From an uncultured Synechococcaceae cyanobacterium (GTDB lineage: Bacteria; Cyanobacteriota; Cyanobacteriia; PCC-6307; Cyanobiaceae), in assembly GCA_903934375.1 (NCBI GenBank), contig CAIZNP010000050.1, positions 1 to 33,275 of the forward strand: a stretch of 33,275 bases of DNA, read 5' to 3'. A program made the translations under genes and the position numbers. The notes beneath the pieces were generated by a model. That model was not told where the DNA came from. It did not search any database and was given only the letters and a program-made list of their open reading frames with translations. Shown here one piece after another: positions 1 to 7,951 of this stretch. Every line of letters begins with the position of its first letter. The first letter of the stretch is position 1.

Positions 1-2018
1 AGCATCGCCACCTGCTTGCCGGCGGTGACCGCCTTGAAGATGGCTCGGATGGCCACCTCGGTCTTGCCGAAGCCCACATCGCCGCACACCAGCCGGTCCA
101 TCGGCTGGGGCTTCTCCATATCGCGCTTCACGTCCGTGATCGCTTTGACCTGATCGGGCGTGGGCTCGTAGGGGAAGGAGTCCTCCAGTTCGTTCTGCCA
201 GGGGCCATCGCCGGGGAAGGCGAAGCCGGCCGCCTGATGGCGCTCGGCGTAGAGCTTCACCAGATCGAGCGCCACCTTGCGCACGGCCTTGCGGGCTCGC
301 TCCTTGGCCTTGCTCCAGGCGGTGCCGCCCATGCGGTTGAGCTCGGGGGCCTGCTCGGTGGTGGCGCGGTAGCGGCCGAGGCTGCCCAGCTGGTCGGCGG
401 CGACCCGCAGCAGGCCATCGGCGTACTGCACCACCAGGTAGTCGCGCGATTCGCCGCCGATCGCCAGCTTCTCGAGCTTGAGGAAGCGGCCGATGCCGTG
501 GTTGCGGTGCACCACGAAGTCGCCCGGGCGCATCTTGTTGGGGTCCACCGTGCGGCTGGCGGCCTTGCGGCGGCGGCGCACGTAGCCCGTTGCGGCCAGG
601 GCATGCTGGCCGAAGAATTCGCGGTCGGTGATCAGCGCCAGCTTCCAGGCCGGCAGCTGCAGGCCCTCCAGCTCGGCGGTTCCCTTGGTCTTGAGGGCCA
701 CCGGCGTGTTCTGCTCGATCAGGCGCCCGATCGTGGCCGTGTCGGCTGGGTTGGCCACGAAGCGGGTGATGCAGTCGTGCTCCTCCAGCAAGGCCACGGC
801 GCGACTGGGCTGGGCCGACAGCAGCCACACCCGGGCGCCGTCGCGCTTCAGCTCCTTCACCAGCCCGGCCAGCTTGCCGAAGGCGTTCGGGTAGGCCGGC
901 ACCGGTCGGCTGGAAAGATCAAACCCGTTGGGGTGGTTGTCGCTCTCGTGCAGCTCCGCCAGATCGAAGCCACGGAAGCGGCTCCCCGCCTGCTCCAGCG
1001 CTGCGGCCGGGTCATGGTGCAGGCCCGCAGGCAGCTCGCCGCTGAGCTCGGCACACACCTCGCTGTGGTGCTCCGTGGCGTGTTCGAACCACTGCTGGCC
1101 GTGGGAGAGGCAGTGGCGCCGCTCGTCTACGGCGATCAGGGTGGCCGCCGGCAGGTAGTCGAGCAGGTTGGCCGGTTCGCCCCAGGCCAGGCCCATCAGC
1201 CGGCGCATGCCCTCCGGTGTGCCCCCCTCCAGCAGCTGCTCGAGGGCTTCGGGGCTCAGCAGCTGCTCCAGTCCAGAGGGCATCGCCTCACGCAAGGCTT
1301 CGGCCACCAGTGGGCCGTAGCCGCTCGGGGTGAGCCGCACCACCTCGAGCGGATCGAGGGAGCGCTGGCTGGCGGGGTCGAACTCCCGCAGCTTCTCCAG
1401 CTCTTCGCCGAAGAACTCCAGCCGTACCGGCAGCTCGGCGCTGACCGGGTACACATCGATGATGTCGCCGCGGCGGCTCCAGCTGCCCTCCTGCTCGATG
1501 CTGGCCACCCGCTCGTAGCCGAGGCGCGTCAGCGTCTCGCCCAGCTGCTCGAGATCGATGCTGTCGCCCTTGCGCAGGCTGAGGCACTGGGCCTGCAGGG
1601 CGGCCGGTGGCGGCAGGTGCGGCTGCAGGGCGCGCTCGGTGGCCACGATCGCCAGCCGTGCGCCGCCGGGGTTGGCAGGCAGATCCAGCAGTTCGCTGAG
1701 CACCTGCAGCTGCCCCCAGGTGATCTCATCGGTGGGATCGAAGGGCTCGTAGGGGCTGCCCTCGCTGGTGGGATAGAGCTGGCAGCTGCGCCAGCCCATC
1801 AGCTCCAGCAGCGCCGCCCAGCGGCCTGCCTCCTCCAGGGTGGGCACCAGCACCAGCAGTGGCGCCTCGGCGCAGCCTGCCAGGGCACTGCTGATCAGGG
1901 CACGGGCGCCACGCCCGGCACCGCTCAGCCGCAGCCGCTCCGGCCGATCCAAGCGGGCCAGCACCTCCCCAGTGAGCGGCACCTGCTGCAGCTGGCGCAC
2001 CAGGGGAGTGAGCGGCAT
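1..2018 (-). CDS. mfd: Transcription-repair coupling factor Mfd (3' end beyond window)
   Basis: Mfd is an ATP-driven DNA translocase that removes RNA polymerase stalled at lesions and recruits UvrA. About 672 codons are present out of the roughly 1150-1200 usual for the family; the C-terminal translocase part lies left of position 1. Reading from the ATG at 2018, the protein starts MPLTPLVRQLQQ and has a UvrB-like N-terminal region. An RNAP-interacting segment containing VVHRNHGIGRF follows near residue 500. The helicase Walker A, GDVGFGKTEV, begins near residue 646 (complement of about 57-83) and is diagnostic of Mfd/RecG. The frame is open throughout. The gene is divergent from the PAS gene across about 160 bp. 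The long plus-strand reading frame opposite it is a GC-driven shadow. Confidence 0.95.
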   Translation of the reverse strand, partial: MPLTPLVRQLQQVPLTGEVLARLDRPERLRLSGAGRGARALISSALAGCAEAPLLVLVPTLEEAGRWAALLELMGWRSCQLYPTSEGSPYEPFDPTDEITWGQLQVLSELLDLPANPGGARLAIVATERALQPHLPPPAALQAQCLSLRKGDSIDLEQLGETLTRLGYERVASIEQEGSWSRRGDIIDVYPVSAELPVRLEFFGEELEKLREFDPASQRSLDPLEVVRLTPSGYGPLVAEALREAMPSGLEQLLSPEALEQLLEGGTPEGMRRLMGLAWGEPANLLDYLPAATLIAVDERRHCLSHGQQWFEHATEHHSEVCAELSGELPAGLHHDPAAALEQAGSRFRGFDLAELHESDNHPNGFDLSSRPVPAYPNAFGKLAGLVKELKRDGARVWLLSAQPSRAVALLEEHDCITRFVANPADTATIGRLIEQNTPVALKTKGTAELEGLQLPAWKLALITDREFFGQHALAATGYVRRRRKAASRTVDPNKMRPGDFVVHRNHGIGRFLKLEKLAIGGESRDYLVVQYADGLLRVAADQLGSLGRYRATTEQAPELNRMGGTAWSKAKERARKAVRKVALDLVKLYAERHQAAGFAFPGDGPWQNELEDSFPYEPTPDQVKAITDVKRDMEKPQPMDRLVCGDVGFGKTEVAIRAIFKAVTAGKQVAM

Positions 2019-2099
2019 GGGGTACGGCACAGATGGCGGGTCATCCTCGCAACCGAGGCCTGCCGCGGTGGCCTGGGTTGGGGGGAGGCCAATTGGCGG

Positions 2100-2105
2100 A
2101 TTATG
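2100..2105 (-). promoter_or_regulatory. Candidate -10 box for mfd
   Basis: On the minus strand this reads CATAAT, close to the TATAAT consensus, in an AT-richer patch. It lies about 80 bp upstream of the mfd ATG. No convincing -35 hexamer is visible. Prediction by eye only. Confidence 0.3.
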
Positions 2106-2143
2106 CGCTTACATGGACGTTGCAGGGATAGCAACCTGTCGTC

Positions 2144-2157
2144 CTGACCCAGGTCAG
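2144..2157. promoter_or_regulatory. Short perfect dyad upstream of PAS gene
   Basis: CTGACC-CA-GGTCAG is a perfect 6-bp inverted repeat with a 2-bp spacer. It lies 22 bp before the preferred GTG start of the PAS gene in the divergent mfd/PAS spacer. It could be an operator. If translation instead starts at ATG 2113, the dyad would be coding. Confidence 0.25.
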
Positions 2158-2178
2158 CAGCGTTGCCAGGTCGAACTC

Positions 2179-2574
2179 GTGAGCGACATCGATCCAACCG
2201 CGTTGCCCCCTTCGCTCGATTCGCTTGCGTCGGGTGATCGCCCCTTCGTCTTGGCTGATGACCGTGGCATTGTCATCGGCATGAACGAGTCCTTTCGCCG
2301 CTTCTACGGCTGGGACGACGCTGGCCTGATCGGTGAGCCGATCGGCCTGATCCTGCCGGAAGCTTTCCGCATGGCCCATCAGCTCGGCTTCTCCCGCTTC
2401 ACGGCAACCGAACACTCCACGATCCTTGGCCATCCGCTGCGCCTGAAGACCCTCTGCGCCGATGGACGCGTGATCGTGTCCGAGCATTTCATCGTTGCCG
2501 AGAAACGCACGCAGGGCTGGGTGTTCGGAGCCACGCTCACGCCCTTACCCGAGGGCAGCGAGCCAGACCAGTGA
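2179..2574 (+). CDS. Single PAS-domain protein
   Basis: This is a small protein of about 131 aa that is essentially one PAS sensory domain. The core runs from FVLADDRGIVIGMNESF through GEPIGLILPEAFR to the DGRVIVSEHF strand. It has no output domain. The chosen GTG start at 2179 has a weak AGG eight bases upstream and places the PAS core near residue 22. An in-frame ATG at 2113 would add 22 residues but has no well-placed ribosome site. The stop overlaps the GTG start of the next gene (GTGA), so the PAS protein and the downstream PAS-GGDEF-EAL protein are probably translationally coupled. It may act as a separate sensor for that enzyme (inference). Ligand or cofactor is unknown. Confidence 0.75.
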   Translation: MSDIDPTALPPSLDSLASGDRPFVLADDRGIVIGMNESFRRFYGWDDAGLIGEPIGLILPEAFRMAHQLGFSRFTATEHSTILGHPLRLKTLCADGRVIVSEHFIVAEKRTQGWVFGATLTPLPEGSEPDQ

Positions 2575-4340
2575 ACGAGCAGGCCCTGTCCCAGGATTCA
2601 TCCCTGGTGCGGGAACTTCGACGCACCATGGCCCGCATGGAACTGGCGCTTGGCCAAATCTCCGATGGCCTGGTGATCTGTGACGCTGCCGGCCAGATTC
2701 TCTGGTGCAACACCACCTTTGAGCGGTTTGCCGGTCAGCCGCGCCTGCTCTTGATGGGGCACAGGCTGATCAGCCTGATGGGCGCAATGCTGCCGGCCGA
2801 GGCCCGCCTGAATCTTGATGCTCTGCTGATCCAACGGCCCGAGGGCGGGACCATAACTTCCGTGGCGCGCCGAGAGCCGCTGCAGGTGATCGAGATCGAG
2901 TGGCGGCCTGTGCTCTCCGAGCAACCCGTGCCTTATGTGTTTCGCTTTCAGGACGTCAGCGCCCGGGCATCTCTTGAGGAGTTGAGGTTGCGCTCCCAGC
3001 AGCTGCTTGAACAGCAACTGACGCTGGCTGCCCAGGTGGTCACCTGTCCAGTGACGGGTCTGCCCAACCGACGTGGGCTGCTGCAGGCCCTCGATGCAGC
3101 CCTGGATGAACTGGAGCATCAGTCCGGCTGGCTGGCGGTTCTGTTCTGCGACCTCAATCGCTTCAAGCAGGTCAATGACATCTATGGGCATGCCGTGGGT
3201 GACCAGCTGCTGGTTTCCCTGGCCCAGCGCATGCAGCAGGCTCTCAGGCCGGACGACCTGGTGGCGCGCCTCGGTGGTGACGAGTTTGTGGTGCTCTGCA
3301 GCACCCTCACCCATCCCGATGAAGCTTTGTTCATCGCCAAGCGACTGCTGGGCATGGTTGCTTTGCCCTGGACTCCGGAGGACGTCAGCGGCTCGGTCGA
3401 GATCCTGCCGGAGATGAGTGTGGGAATCGTTCTCTGCAATAACGGCAAGCGTTCCGCTGCCCAGGTTCTACATGACGCTGATCTCGCCATGTACGAGGCA
3501 AAGCGATCCCACAGCCGTGAACCGGTGATTTTCGATGCCGTGATGGATGCGCGAATGATCCGCCGGCAGGAAATGCAGAACAACCTGCGCCAGGCAATCA
3601 CGGATCAGAGGCTTGGCCTGCATCTGCAGCCTGTGGTGCGCTTGTCCGATGGGGTTCTGGTAGCGGTGGAGGCGTTCTGCCGTCCTGTTGATGGGCAGGG
3701 TCGGCCGATCTCACCGCGCGAGTTCATCGCTGAAGCTGAGTTCACGGGCCTGATCGGGTCGCTGGGGCAGCTGATGCTGCAGCGCTGCTTCATGGCCGCT
3801 CGTGAGCTGCACTTGAGGGAGCGAGGCCTGCGGCTGGCTGTGAATTTCAGCACCCATGAGCTGGCTCGTGCCGGTTTTGCCGACGATGTGATCGCCATGG
3901 CCAGGGTCCATGGGTTTCCACCTGAGCTCCTGACGATCGAGGTCACTGAAACCGCACTGATCAATCAGCTCCAGCGCACTCGCAGTGGGCTGGAGCGGTT
4001 GCGCCATGCTGGGTTCCGGCTGGTGCTCGATGATTTCGGCATCGGTAGCTCCAGTTTCAATTCACTGGTGGATCTGCCGATCGATGGTTTGAAGATAGAC
4101 CACAGTTTCACCGCCTCCATGCTGACCGATCCGCGCCGCTGCGTTGTGGTCGGCTCGATCCTGAATCTGGCACGCTCCCTCGATGTGGATGTGGTGGCCG
4201 AAGGTGTTGAGACCTGTGCGCAGCATCAGCTGCTGCTCGACTTGGGCTGTCTGTTCGGCCAGGGTTATCTCTACAGCCGTCCGCAACCGCTGGATCAGGC
4301 CCAAATCTGGCCGGTCCATCTCCAGCCGCTCCACTGCTGA
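2571..4340 (+). CDS. PAS-GGDEF-EAL cyclic-di-GMP synthase/phosphodiesterase
   Basis: A 589-aa cytoplasmic signalling protein predicted to make and/or break cyclic di-GMP. A PAS-like domain covers about residues 30-130 and is followed by a short helical linker. The GGDEF domain (about 160-320) has an intact GGDEF at 235-239 and a product-inhibition RxxD (R226-D229) five residues before it. The EAL domain (about 335-585) has EAF in place of EAL at 367-369. It keeps N425, E457, the DD pair 487-488, K508, AEGVE (E544, E547) and Q564. Cyclase activity is therefore likely and phosphodiesterase activity plausible. There are no membrane segments. The GTG start overlaps the stop of the upstream PAS gene, indicating an operon. 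Confidence 0.93.
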   Translation: MNEQALSQDSSLVRELRRTMARMELALGQISDGLVICDAAGQILWCNTTFERFAGQPRLLLMGHRLISLMGAMLPAEARLNLDALLIQRPEGGTITSVARREPLQVIEIEWRPVLSEQPVPYVFRFQDVSARASLEELRLRSQQLLEQQLTLAAQVVTCPVTGLPNRRGLLQALDAALDELEHQSGWLAVLFCDLNRFKQVNDIYGHAVGDQLLVSLAQRMQQALRPDDLVARLGGDEFVVLCSTLTHPDEALFIAKRLLGMVALPWTPEDVSGSVEILPEMSVGIVLCNNGKRSAAQVLHDADLAMYEAKRSHSREPVIFDAVMDARMIRRQEMQNNLRQAITDQRLGLHLQPVVRLSDGVLVAVEAFCRPVDGQGRPISPREFIAEAEFTGLIGSLGQLMLQRCFMAARELHLRERGLRLAVNFSTHELARAGFADDVIAMARVHGFPPELLTIEVTETALINQLQRTRSGLERLRHAGFRLVLDDFGIGSSSFNSLVDLPIDGLKIDHSFTASMLTDPRRCVVVGSILNLARSLDVDVVAEGVETCAQHQLLLDLGCLFGQGYLYSRPQPLDQAQIWPVHLQPLHC

Positions 4341-4351
4341 GCATCTTCGGC

Positions 4352-5110
4352 ATGTCTTGCACCCGGCGGTGTCCCCGTAGTTCTCTGCCACTGTTTCTTG
4401 TGCTTGTGCTGGCCGGCATCGGGGCTGCCGTGCACATTGGGCCGGCCCAAGGGCCAGAACTTCTGCAGGCGGCACTGCCGGCACCACAGCCGCAGCTACA
4501 GCCCAAGGACTTTCCCCTTGACCCGGGCCGTGAAGGCGTGCTGTTCAGCCAGCTCGATGCCGCCGATCGCCACTGGCAGCCCCGGGCCGAACCGATTCCC
4601 GGCGGCGGCACCCGCTACATCTACAAGCGCCGTGCCGGTGATCCAGCACTGAGCATTGCCCAGATCAAAGCGCTGATGCTCATACCCCCCAGCTTCGCGG
4701 AGGAACGCCGCGCCATCGATCTTCTGTTGCAGCAACTGCGGCGTGTGGGAGCCAGGGTGGTGTTGGGCCCTCCCCGTAAGCACGGTGCCGCCGGCGAGTG
4801 GGAACCGCGACGCAGCGTGTTGCGCATTCGCCCCGATGTGCCTGCCAAGGGCAGCCGTGAGTTCGTGCGGGTGCTGAATCATGAGGCGATCCATGTGGCT
4901 CAGAGCTGTCGTCGCGGCGGCCTGAATGCCCGGCCGATGACGCTGGGCCTCTCCCGCGCTGTCGATGCCCGCGCGAAGCGAAATCTGGCGTCGCCTGTGT
5001 ATGCCAATGTCACCTCCCTCGAGCGGGGGCTGGAGGAGGAGGCCTACGCTAATCAGGACAATCTCAGCCTGGGCTGGCAGCTCCTGAAAGCGCACTGCCG
5101 AAGCCGATGA
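4352..5110 (+). CDS. Exported/membrane-anchored HExxH protein of unknown function
   Basis: 252 aa, no named family recognised. The N-terminus has basic residues followed by a hydrophobic stretch (about residues 11-28), consistent with a signal peptide or anchor. A proline-rich linker (about 40-60) follows. The sequence NHEAIHVAQSC contains HExxH (H177, E178, H181), the zinc-peptidase signature. A downstream acidic cluster, LEEEAYANQD (about 227-236), could supply a third metal ligand. The family resembles uncharacterised cyanobacterial proteins, and protease activity is only inferred from the motif. It starts 11 bp after the GGDEF-EAL gene and may be co-transcribed. Its last 47 bp overlap the 3' end of the convergent gene. 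Confidence 0.8.
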   Translation: MSCTRRCPRSSLPLFLVLVLAGIGAAVHIGPAQGPELLQAALPAPQPQLQPKDFPLDPGREGVLFSQLDAADRHWQPRAEPIPGGGTRYIYKRRAGDPALSIAQIKALMLIPPSFAEERRAIDLLLQQLRRVGARVVLGPPRKHGAAGEWEPRRSVLRIRPDVPAKGSREFVRVLNHEAIHVAQSCRRGGLNARPMTLGLSRAVDARAKRNLASPVYANVTSLERGLEEEAYANQDNLSLGWQLLKAHCRSR

Positions 5111-5888
5111 GTTGCTCCTCCAGCAGCATGTTGAACTGCAGCAGCTGCTCATCACCGAGCTGCTGACGGCTCGCCAGCTGAAAGTGCTGTTCCAGGAACT
5201 GTCGGCCACGGCCGGCATCCCAGCCGAGGCTGGCGAGCAGCTGTTCGCTCTGGCTGAGCAGCTCGCTGCGGCGCAGAGGGATCGCCGCACGTTCGGGGCT
5301 GCTGCCAGGGTTCAGCCCCCGCAGGGCCCGCAAGTAGGACGCCAGGTCGGCGAAGGCGGTGAGGCGGTTGCGGCTGGGGTGGCCGAAGGCCCGCTGCAGG
5401 TAAATGGATTCCTGGCTGCGGTCCCAGCCGAGGCGCTGCAGCTGCACATCAAGTTCGGCCAGTTCCTCGCTCCAGTCGTCCGGGTCGGCGGCTGGTTCAA
5501 CGGGCAGCGGCGGCAGCTGTGGCTGCTGAGGAAGCGCCGCTGGTGCTGGTGGAGCTTGCGGTGCCGCTGCTGGGGCTTGCGGTGCCGGCTTCTGCTGGTT
5601 TGTCTGCTCGGTGGCCGACACGGCCGCTTCCTCTTCCTCACCGTGGCGGATCAGGGCCTGGCGCGGCTGGCTCGCCGGTCTCTCGGTGGTGTCCTGCAGC
5701 CCAGCCAGCCGCTGGCTGAGGCGGGCGATGGCGCGGTCTTCGGCGGTTTCGGCATCCTCGGATTCCCCCAGGCAGCGTCCCAGGCATTGGCCACCGCGCC
5801 AGCCGCTCACTTCCACCACCCGCCGGCCGGGCTCGCCATGCACCAGGTGGGCCTCCCACACCACGCTCTGCTGAGCTGGGGACTGCAT
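5064..5888 (-). CDS. Conserved cyanobacterial hypothetical protein, proline-rich linker
   Basis: About 274 aa from the ATG at 5888 (MQSPAQQSVVWEAHL). I do not recognise a named domain. The N-terminal block (VVWEAHLVHGEPGRRVVEVS, then GRCLGESEDAETAEDRAI) looks like a small alpha/beta domain. A low-complexity Pro/Ala/Gln linker (about residues 90-145) follows. The C-terminal half is helical and Leu/Gln-rich, with two similar blocks containing LGWDRSQESIYLQRAFG and LGWDAGRGRQFLEQHFQ, which suggests an internal duplication. An upstream in-frame ATG at 5933 is possible, but a TAGGGA -10-like box lies between the two starts and favours 5888. Its 3' end overlaps the opposing HExxH gene by 47 bp. Confidence 0.75.
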   Translation of the reverse strand: MQSPAQQSVVWEAHLVHGEPGRRVVEVSGWRGGQCLGRCLGESEDAETAEDRAIARLSQRLAGLQDTTERPASQPRQALIRHGEEEEAAVSATEQTNQQKPAPQAPAAAPQAPPAPAALPQQPQLPPLPVEPAADPDDWSEELAELDVQLQRLGWDRSQESIYLQRAFGHPSRNRLTAFADLASYLRALRGLNPGSSPERAAIPLRRSELLSQSEQLLASLGWDAGRGRQFLEQHFQLASRQQLGDEQLLQFNMLLEEQLIGFGSALSGAASPG

Positions 5889-5913
5889 GGCGAACTCTGG
5901 GGCGGCGGGGGCC

Positions 5914-5919
5914 TCCCTA
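5914..5919 (-). promoter_or_regulatory. Candidate -10 box (TAGGGA) for the 5064-5888 gene
   Basis: Minus-strand TAGGGA lies about 26 bp upstream of the ATG at 5888. Similar TAGGGT boxes occur before the helicase gene and the cupin gene in this window. No -35 element is apparent. Confidence 0.25.
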
Positions 5920-5953
5920 GGGTGCATGTTCAACGCCGCCTCTGAGGGATTGC

Positions 5954-6760
5954 ATGGAAGCGGAGTCCATTCCTTCGCTGTCGCCGCTGATCGAATCGGC
6001 GGATCAGTGGGGTGAATGGCTGCTGCTGCTGCCCCTGCTGGTGGCGTTGGAAGCGGTGCTCTCGGCTGACAACGCCATCGCCCTGGCGGCGATCTCGCGC
6101 CAGGTGCGCGATCCCGCTCTGCAGGGAAAGGCGCTCAATTTCGGCCTCGGGCTGGCGCTGGTGTTCCGCCTGGCCCTGATCGGACTGGCCCGCTGGGTGC
6201 TGGATTTCTGGCCCCTGCAGCTGCTGGCTGCCGGCTATCTGCTCTGGCTCTGCTTGAGCAACCTGGCGCCTCTGCTGCGCGCCGCCATGAGCGGGGCCGA
6301 CGGGCGCATTACCGAGGCCGAGGCTGTTGGCGGCGCTGCCCATCCCCCGCACGATCGCGGCCTGATGGCCGTGGTGACCACCCTGGCCCTCACCGATCTG
6401 GCCTTCTCGCTCGACAGCGTCGCCGCTGCCGTGGCAGTGAGCGACAACCTGCTGCTGGTGATGACCGGCGGGTTCATCGGTGTGGTCGCCTTGCGGCTCA
6501 CGTCTGGGCTGTTCATCCGCTGGCTGGCGGAATACAACCATCTCGAAAGCGCCGGCTATCTGGCTGTGGGTCTGGTGGGTATCCGCCTGCTGCTGCGGCT
6601 GGCGCTGCCGCAGCTGGTGCCGCCGGAATGGGTGTTGCTGGCGATCGTGGCCCTGCTGTTCGCCTGGGGCTTCTCCAAGCGGACCCTGTCCGCTGAGCCC
6701 GACTCCGAGTCCGGTTCCGACTCCGAGTCCGGGTCCCAGCCAGCTGAGGTGGTTCCCTGA
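5954..6760 (+). CDS. TerC-family integral membrane protein (putative metal exporter)
   Basis: 268-aa polytopic membrane protein of the TerC/Alx/YjbE family. Several characterised members export manganese. The two diagnostic acidic membrane motifs are present: ALEAVLSADNAIALAAI near residues 31-47 and ALTDLAFSLDSVAAAVAVSDN near 145-165. About seven hydrophobic segments are visible. The C-terminal tail is a soluble Ser/Asp/Glu stretch encoded by a perfect-frame 18-bp duplication. The ATG is 20 bp past the divergent spacer, and the DUF6464-like gene follows after only 4 bp. Substrate specificity cannot be read from sequence. Confidence 0.9.
   Translation: MEAESIPSLSPLIESADQWGEWLLLLPLLVALEAVLSADNAIALAAISRQVRDPALQGKALNFGLGLALVFRLALIGLARWVLDFWPLQLLAAGYLLWLCLSNLAPLLRAAMSGADGRITEAEAVGGAAHPPHDRGLMAVVTTLALTDLAFSLDSVAAAVAVSDNLLLVMTGGFIGVVALRLTSGLFIRWLAEYNHLESAGYLAVGLVGIRLLLRLALPQLVPPEWVLLAIVALLFAWGFSKRTLSAEPDSESGSDSESGSQPAEVVP
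6701..6736 (+). repeat. 18-bp in-frame tandem duplication in TerC gene tail
   Basis: GACTCCGAGTCCGGTTCC is followed by a second copy with one change (GGGTCC at the end). It encodes DSESGS twice in the cytosolic or periplasmic tail. In-frame repeats of this sort are prone to slippage and length variation. Confidence 0.85.
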
Positions 6761-6764
6761 AGCG

Positions 6765-7109
6765 ATGCAGGTGGAACTACGCCAGGCCGGCAGCGATCGT
6801 CTGTTGCAGCGTCTCGAACTGGAGGACGTGCCCCATCCCGGCCGCTGGCTGGTGGTGGAGGACCGCAGCTTTCTTGTGCTGCAGCGCCACCATCGCTACC
6901 AGCTGCGCGGCGGACGCTACGAACTCAGCAGCATCGCCCTGCAGGTGAAGCCCCAGCGGCAGCCTGCCGATGCCCGCCACTGGCAGGGGCGCTGGGTGAT
7001 CGGTGATCCCAGCTGCCGCTTCAACGCCCGCACACCGCTGCTGCGCTGTGCCGTGCTGCCGGAGGGGCCCTGCGAGCGCTGTGCCCACTACAGCCCAGCT
7101 GTTCCATGA
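6765..7109 (+). CDS. Small conserved cyanobacterial protein, probably DUF6464-like
   Basis: 114 aa starting MQVELRQAGSDRLLQRLELE. The N-terminal two thirds look like a beta-rich domain (GRWLVVEDRSFLVLQRHHRY). The C-terminus has a conserved cysteine pattern: CRFNARTPLLRCAVLP, then GPCERCAHYS. This spacing resembles the cyanobacterial family I know as DUF6464; the name is from memory and should be verified. Four cysteines could bind zinc or form disulfides. The gene lies 4 bp after the TerC stop and overlaps the next gene by ATGA, so all three are likely one operon. No function can be assigned. Confidence 0.75.
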   Translation: MQVELRQAGSDRLLQRLELEDVPHPGRWLVVEDRSFLVLQRHHRYQLRGGRYELSSIALQVKPQRQPADARHWQGRWVIGDPSCRFNARTPLLRCAVLPEGPCERCAHYSPAVP

Positions 7110-7810
7110 GCGTTGCGTTCCGCTCGGAATCGGCACCGCTCTGGATCGAGGGCCGGCTGGTGGCAGGTCATGGCGTGGCATCCGGCCGCGCGGCCCACAG
7201 CCCCTACCCCGCCGGCACGATCGCCCTGCAGGCGCCCCTGTTCGCCGCCCACGGACTCGATCTCGCGCCGTATCTGGCTGCCACCCTCAACCTCTCATTC
7301 GCTCCGGGGGAATGGCGCCTGTGCGCGCCCGACCACCACGTCCCTGAGCTGCTCTGGACGGACCGTCATCCCCCGGAAACCTTCTCGTTCTGGCACTGCC
7401 GCCTGCGGCGGCTGAGCGATCCGGCAGCGGTGGATTCTCCGGCTCTGATCTATCACCCACACCCGGAAACCAAGCGGACCCACCACCACAGCCTCTCGCT
7501 GCTGGAGGTGCTGGCACCACCTCTGCCGGCGGTGATGACGGGTGAGCGTTTTGCCCTCGCGCTGGATCCTCGGCGCTGCCGGCTGATCCAGCCGGCCCGC
7601 CTGCGGGCACGTCTGCTGGAGTTCCTGAAGTTCCGGGTGCTGGCAGCTCAGGAGGCGTTCTTCAGCCCAGAGCCTGATGCCACGGCGCTACGCCGCTGGC
7701 TGGCCGGGCTGTGGCCGGAGGCCTGTGACCTCAGCGATGCTGATCTGCTGCGCTGCCTGGAGCAGGCGCGTCAGCTCTACACCGAGGAGCCGCGCAGGGG
7801 CGGACCCTAG
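7106..7810 (+). CDS. Conserved hypothetical protein, His-rich central segment
   Basis: 234 aa, no named family recognised. It starts at an ATG overlapping the previous stop (ATGA). The first half contains GRLVAGHGVASGRAAHSPYP and looks like a beta-structured domain. A His-rich stretch, YHPHPETKRTHHHS (about 116-129), suggests metal binding or an active site. The C-terminal third is helical (RLRARLLEFLKFRVLAAQEAFF). There are no membrane segments or signal peptide. Coupling to the TerC and DUF6464-like genes suggests a shared role, which is unproven. Confidence 0.75.
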   Translation: MSVAFRSESAPLWIEGRLVAGHGVASGRAAHSPYPAGTIALQAPLFAAHGLDLAPYLAATLNLSFAPGEWRLCAPDHHVPELLWTDRHPPETFSFWHCRLRRLSDPAAVDSPALIYHPHPETKRTHHHSLSLLEVLAPPLPAVMTGERFALALDPRRCRLIQPARLRARLLEFLKFRVLAAQEAFFSPEPDATALRRWLAGLWPEACDLSDADLLRCLEQARQLYTEEPRRGGP

Positions 7811-7813
7811 GGT
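7808..7813 (+). promoter_or_regulatory. Candidate -10 box (TAGGGT) for the DEAD-box helicase gene
   Basis: TAGGGT overlaps the TAG stop of the preceding gene. Initiation here would give a 5' leader of about 90-130 nt before the helicase. Nothing else recognisable lies in the 7811-7951 gap. Confidence 0.25.
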
Positions 7814-7951
7814 GAAGGCATCTGCGGGGCCGCTGCCATTTCGCCGTCATCCAACCCCGCATCCAGTGTCCGGCGCCGTCGCAGCAGTGCCCGGCCCGGG
7901 GCAGCCCTCCCCGTGGCGGCCAGCGCCGGGGAGGCCGGCCAGCCTCAGCCT

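Noticed and set aside
237-2147. 636-aa plus-strand open frame opposite mfd
   Set aside because: Antisense to a clear Mfd coding sequence. Composition is Ala/Gly/Gln/Leu/His-rich low complexity, as expected for a GC-rich shadow frame, with no recognisable domain.
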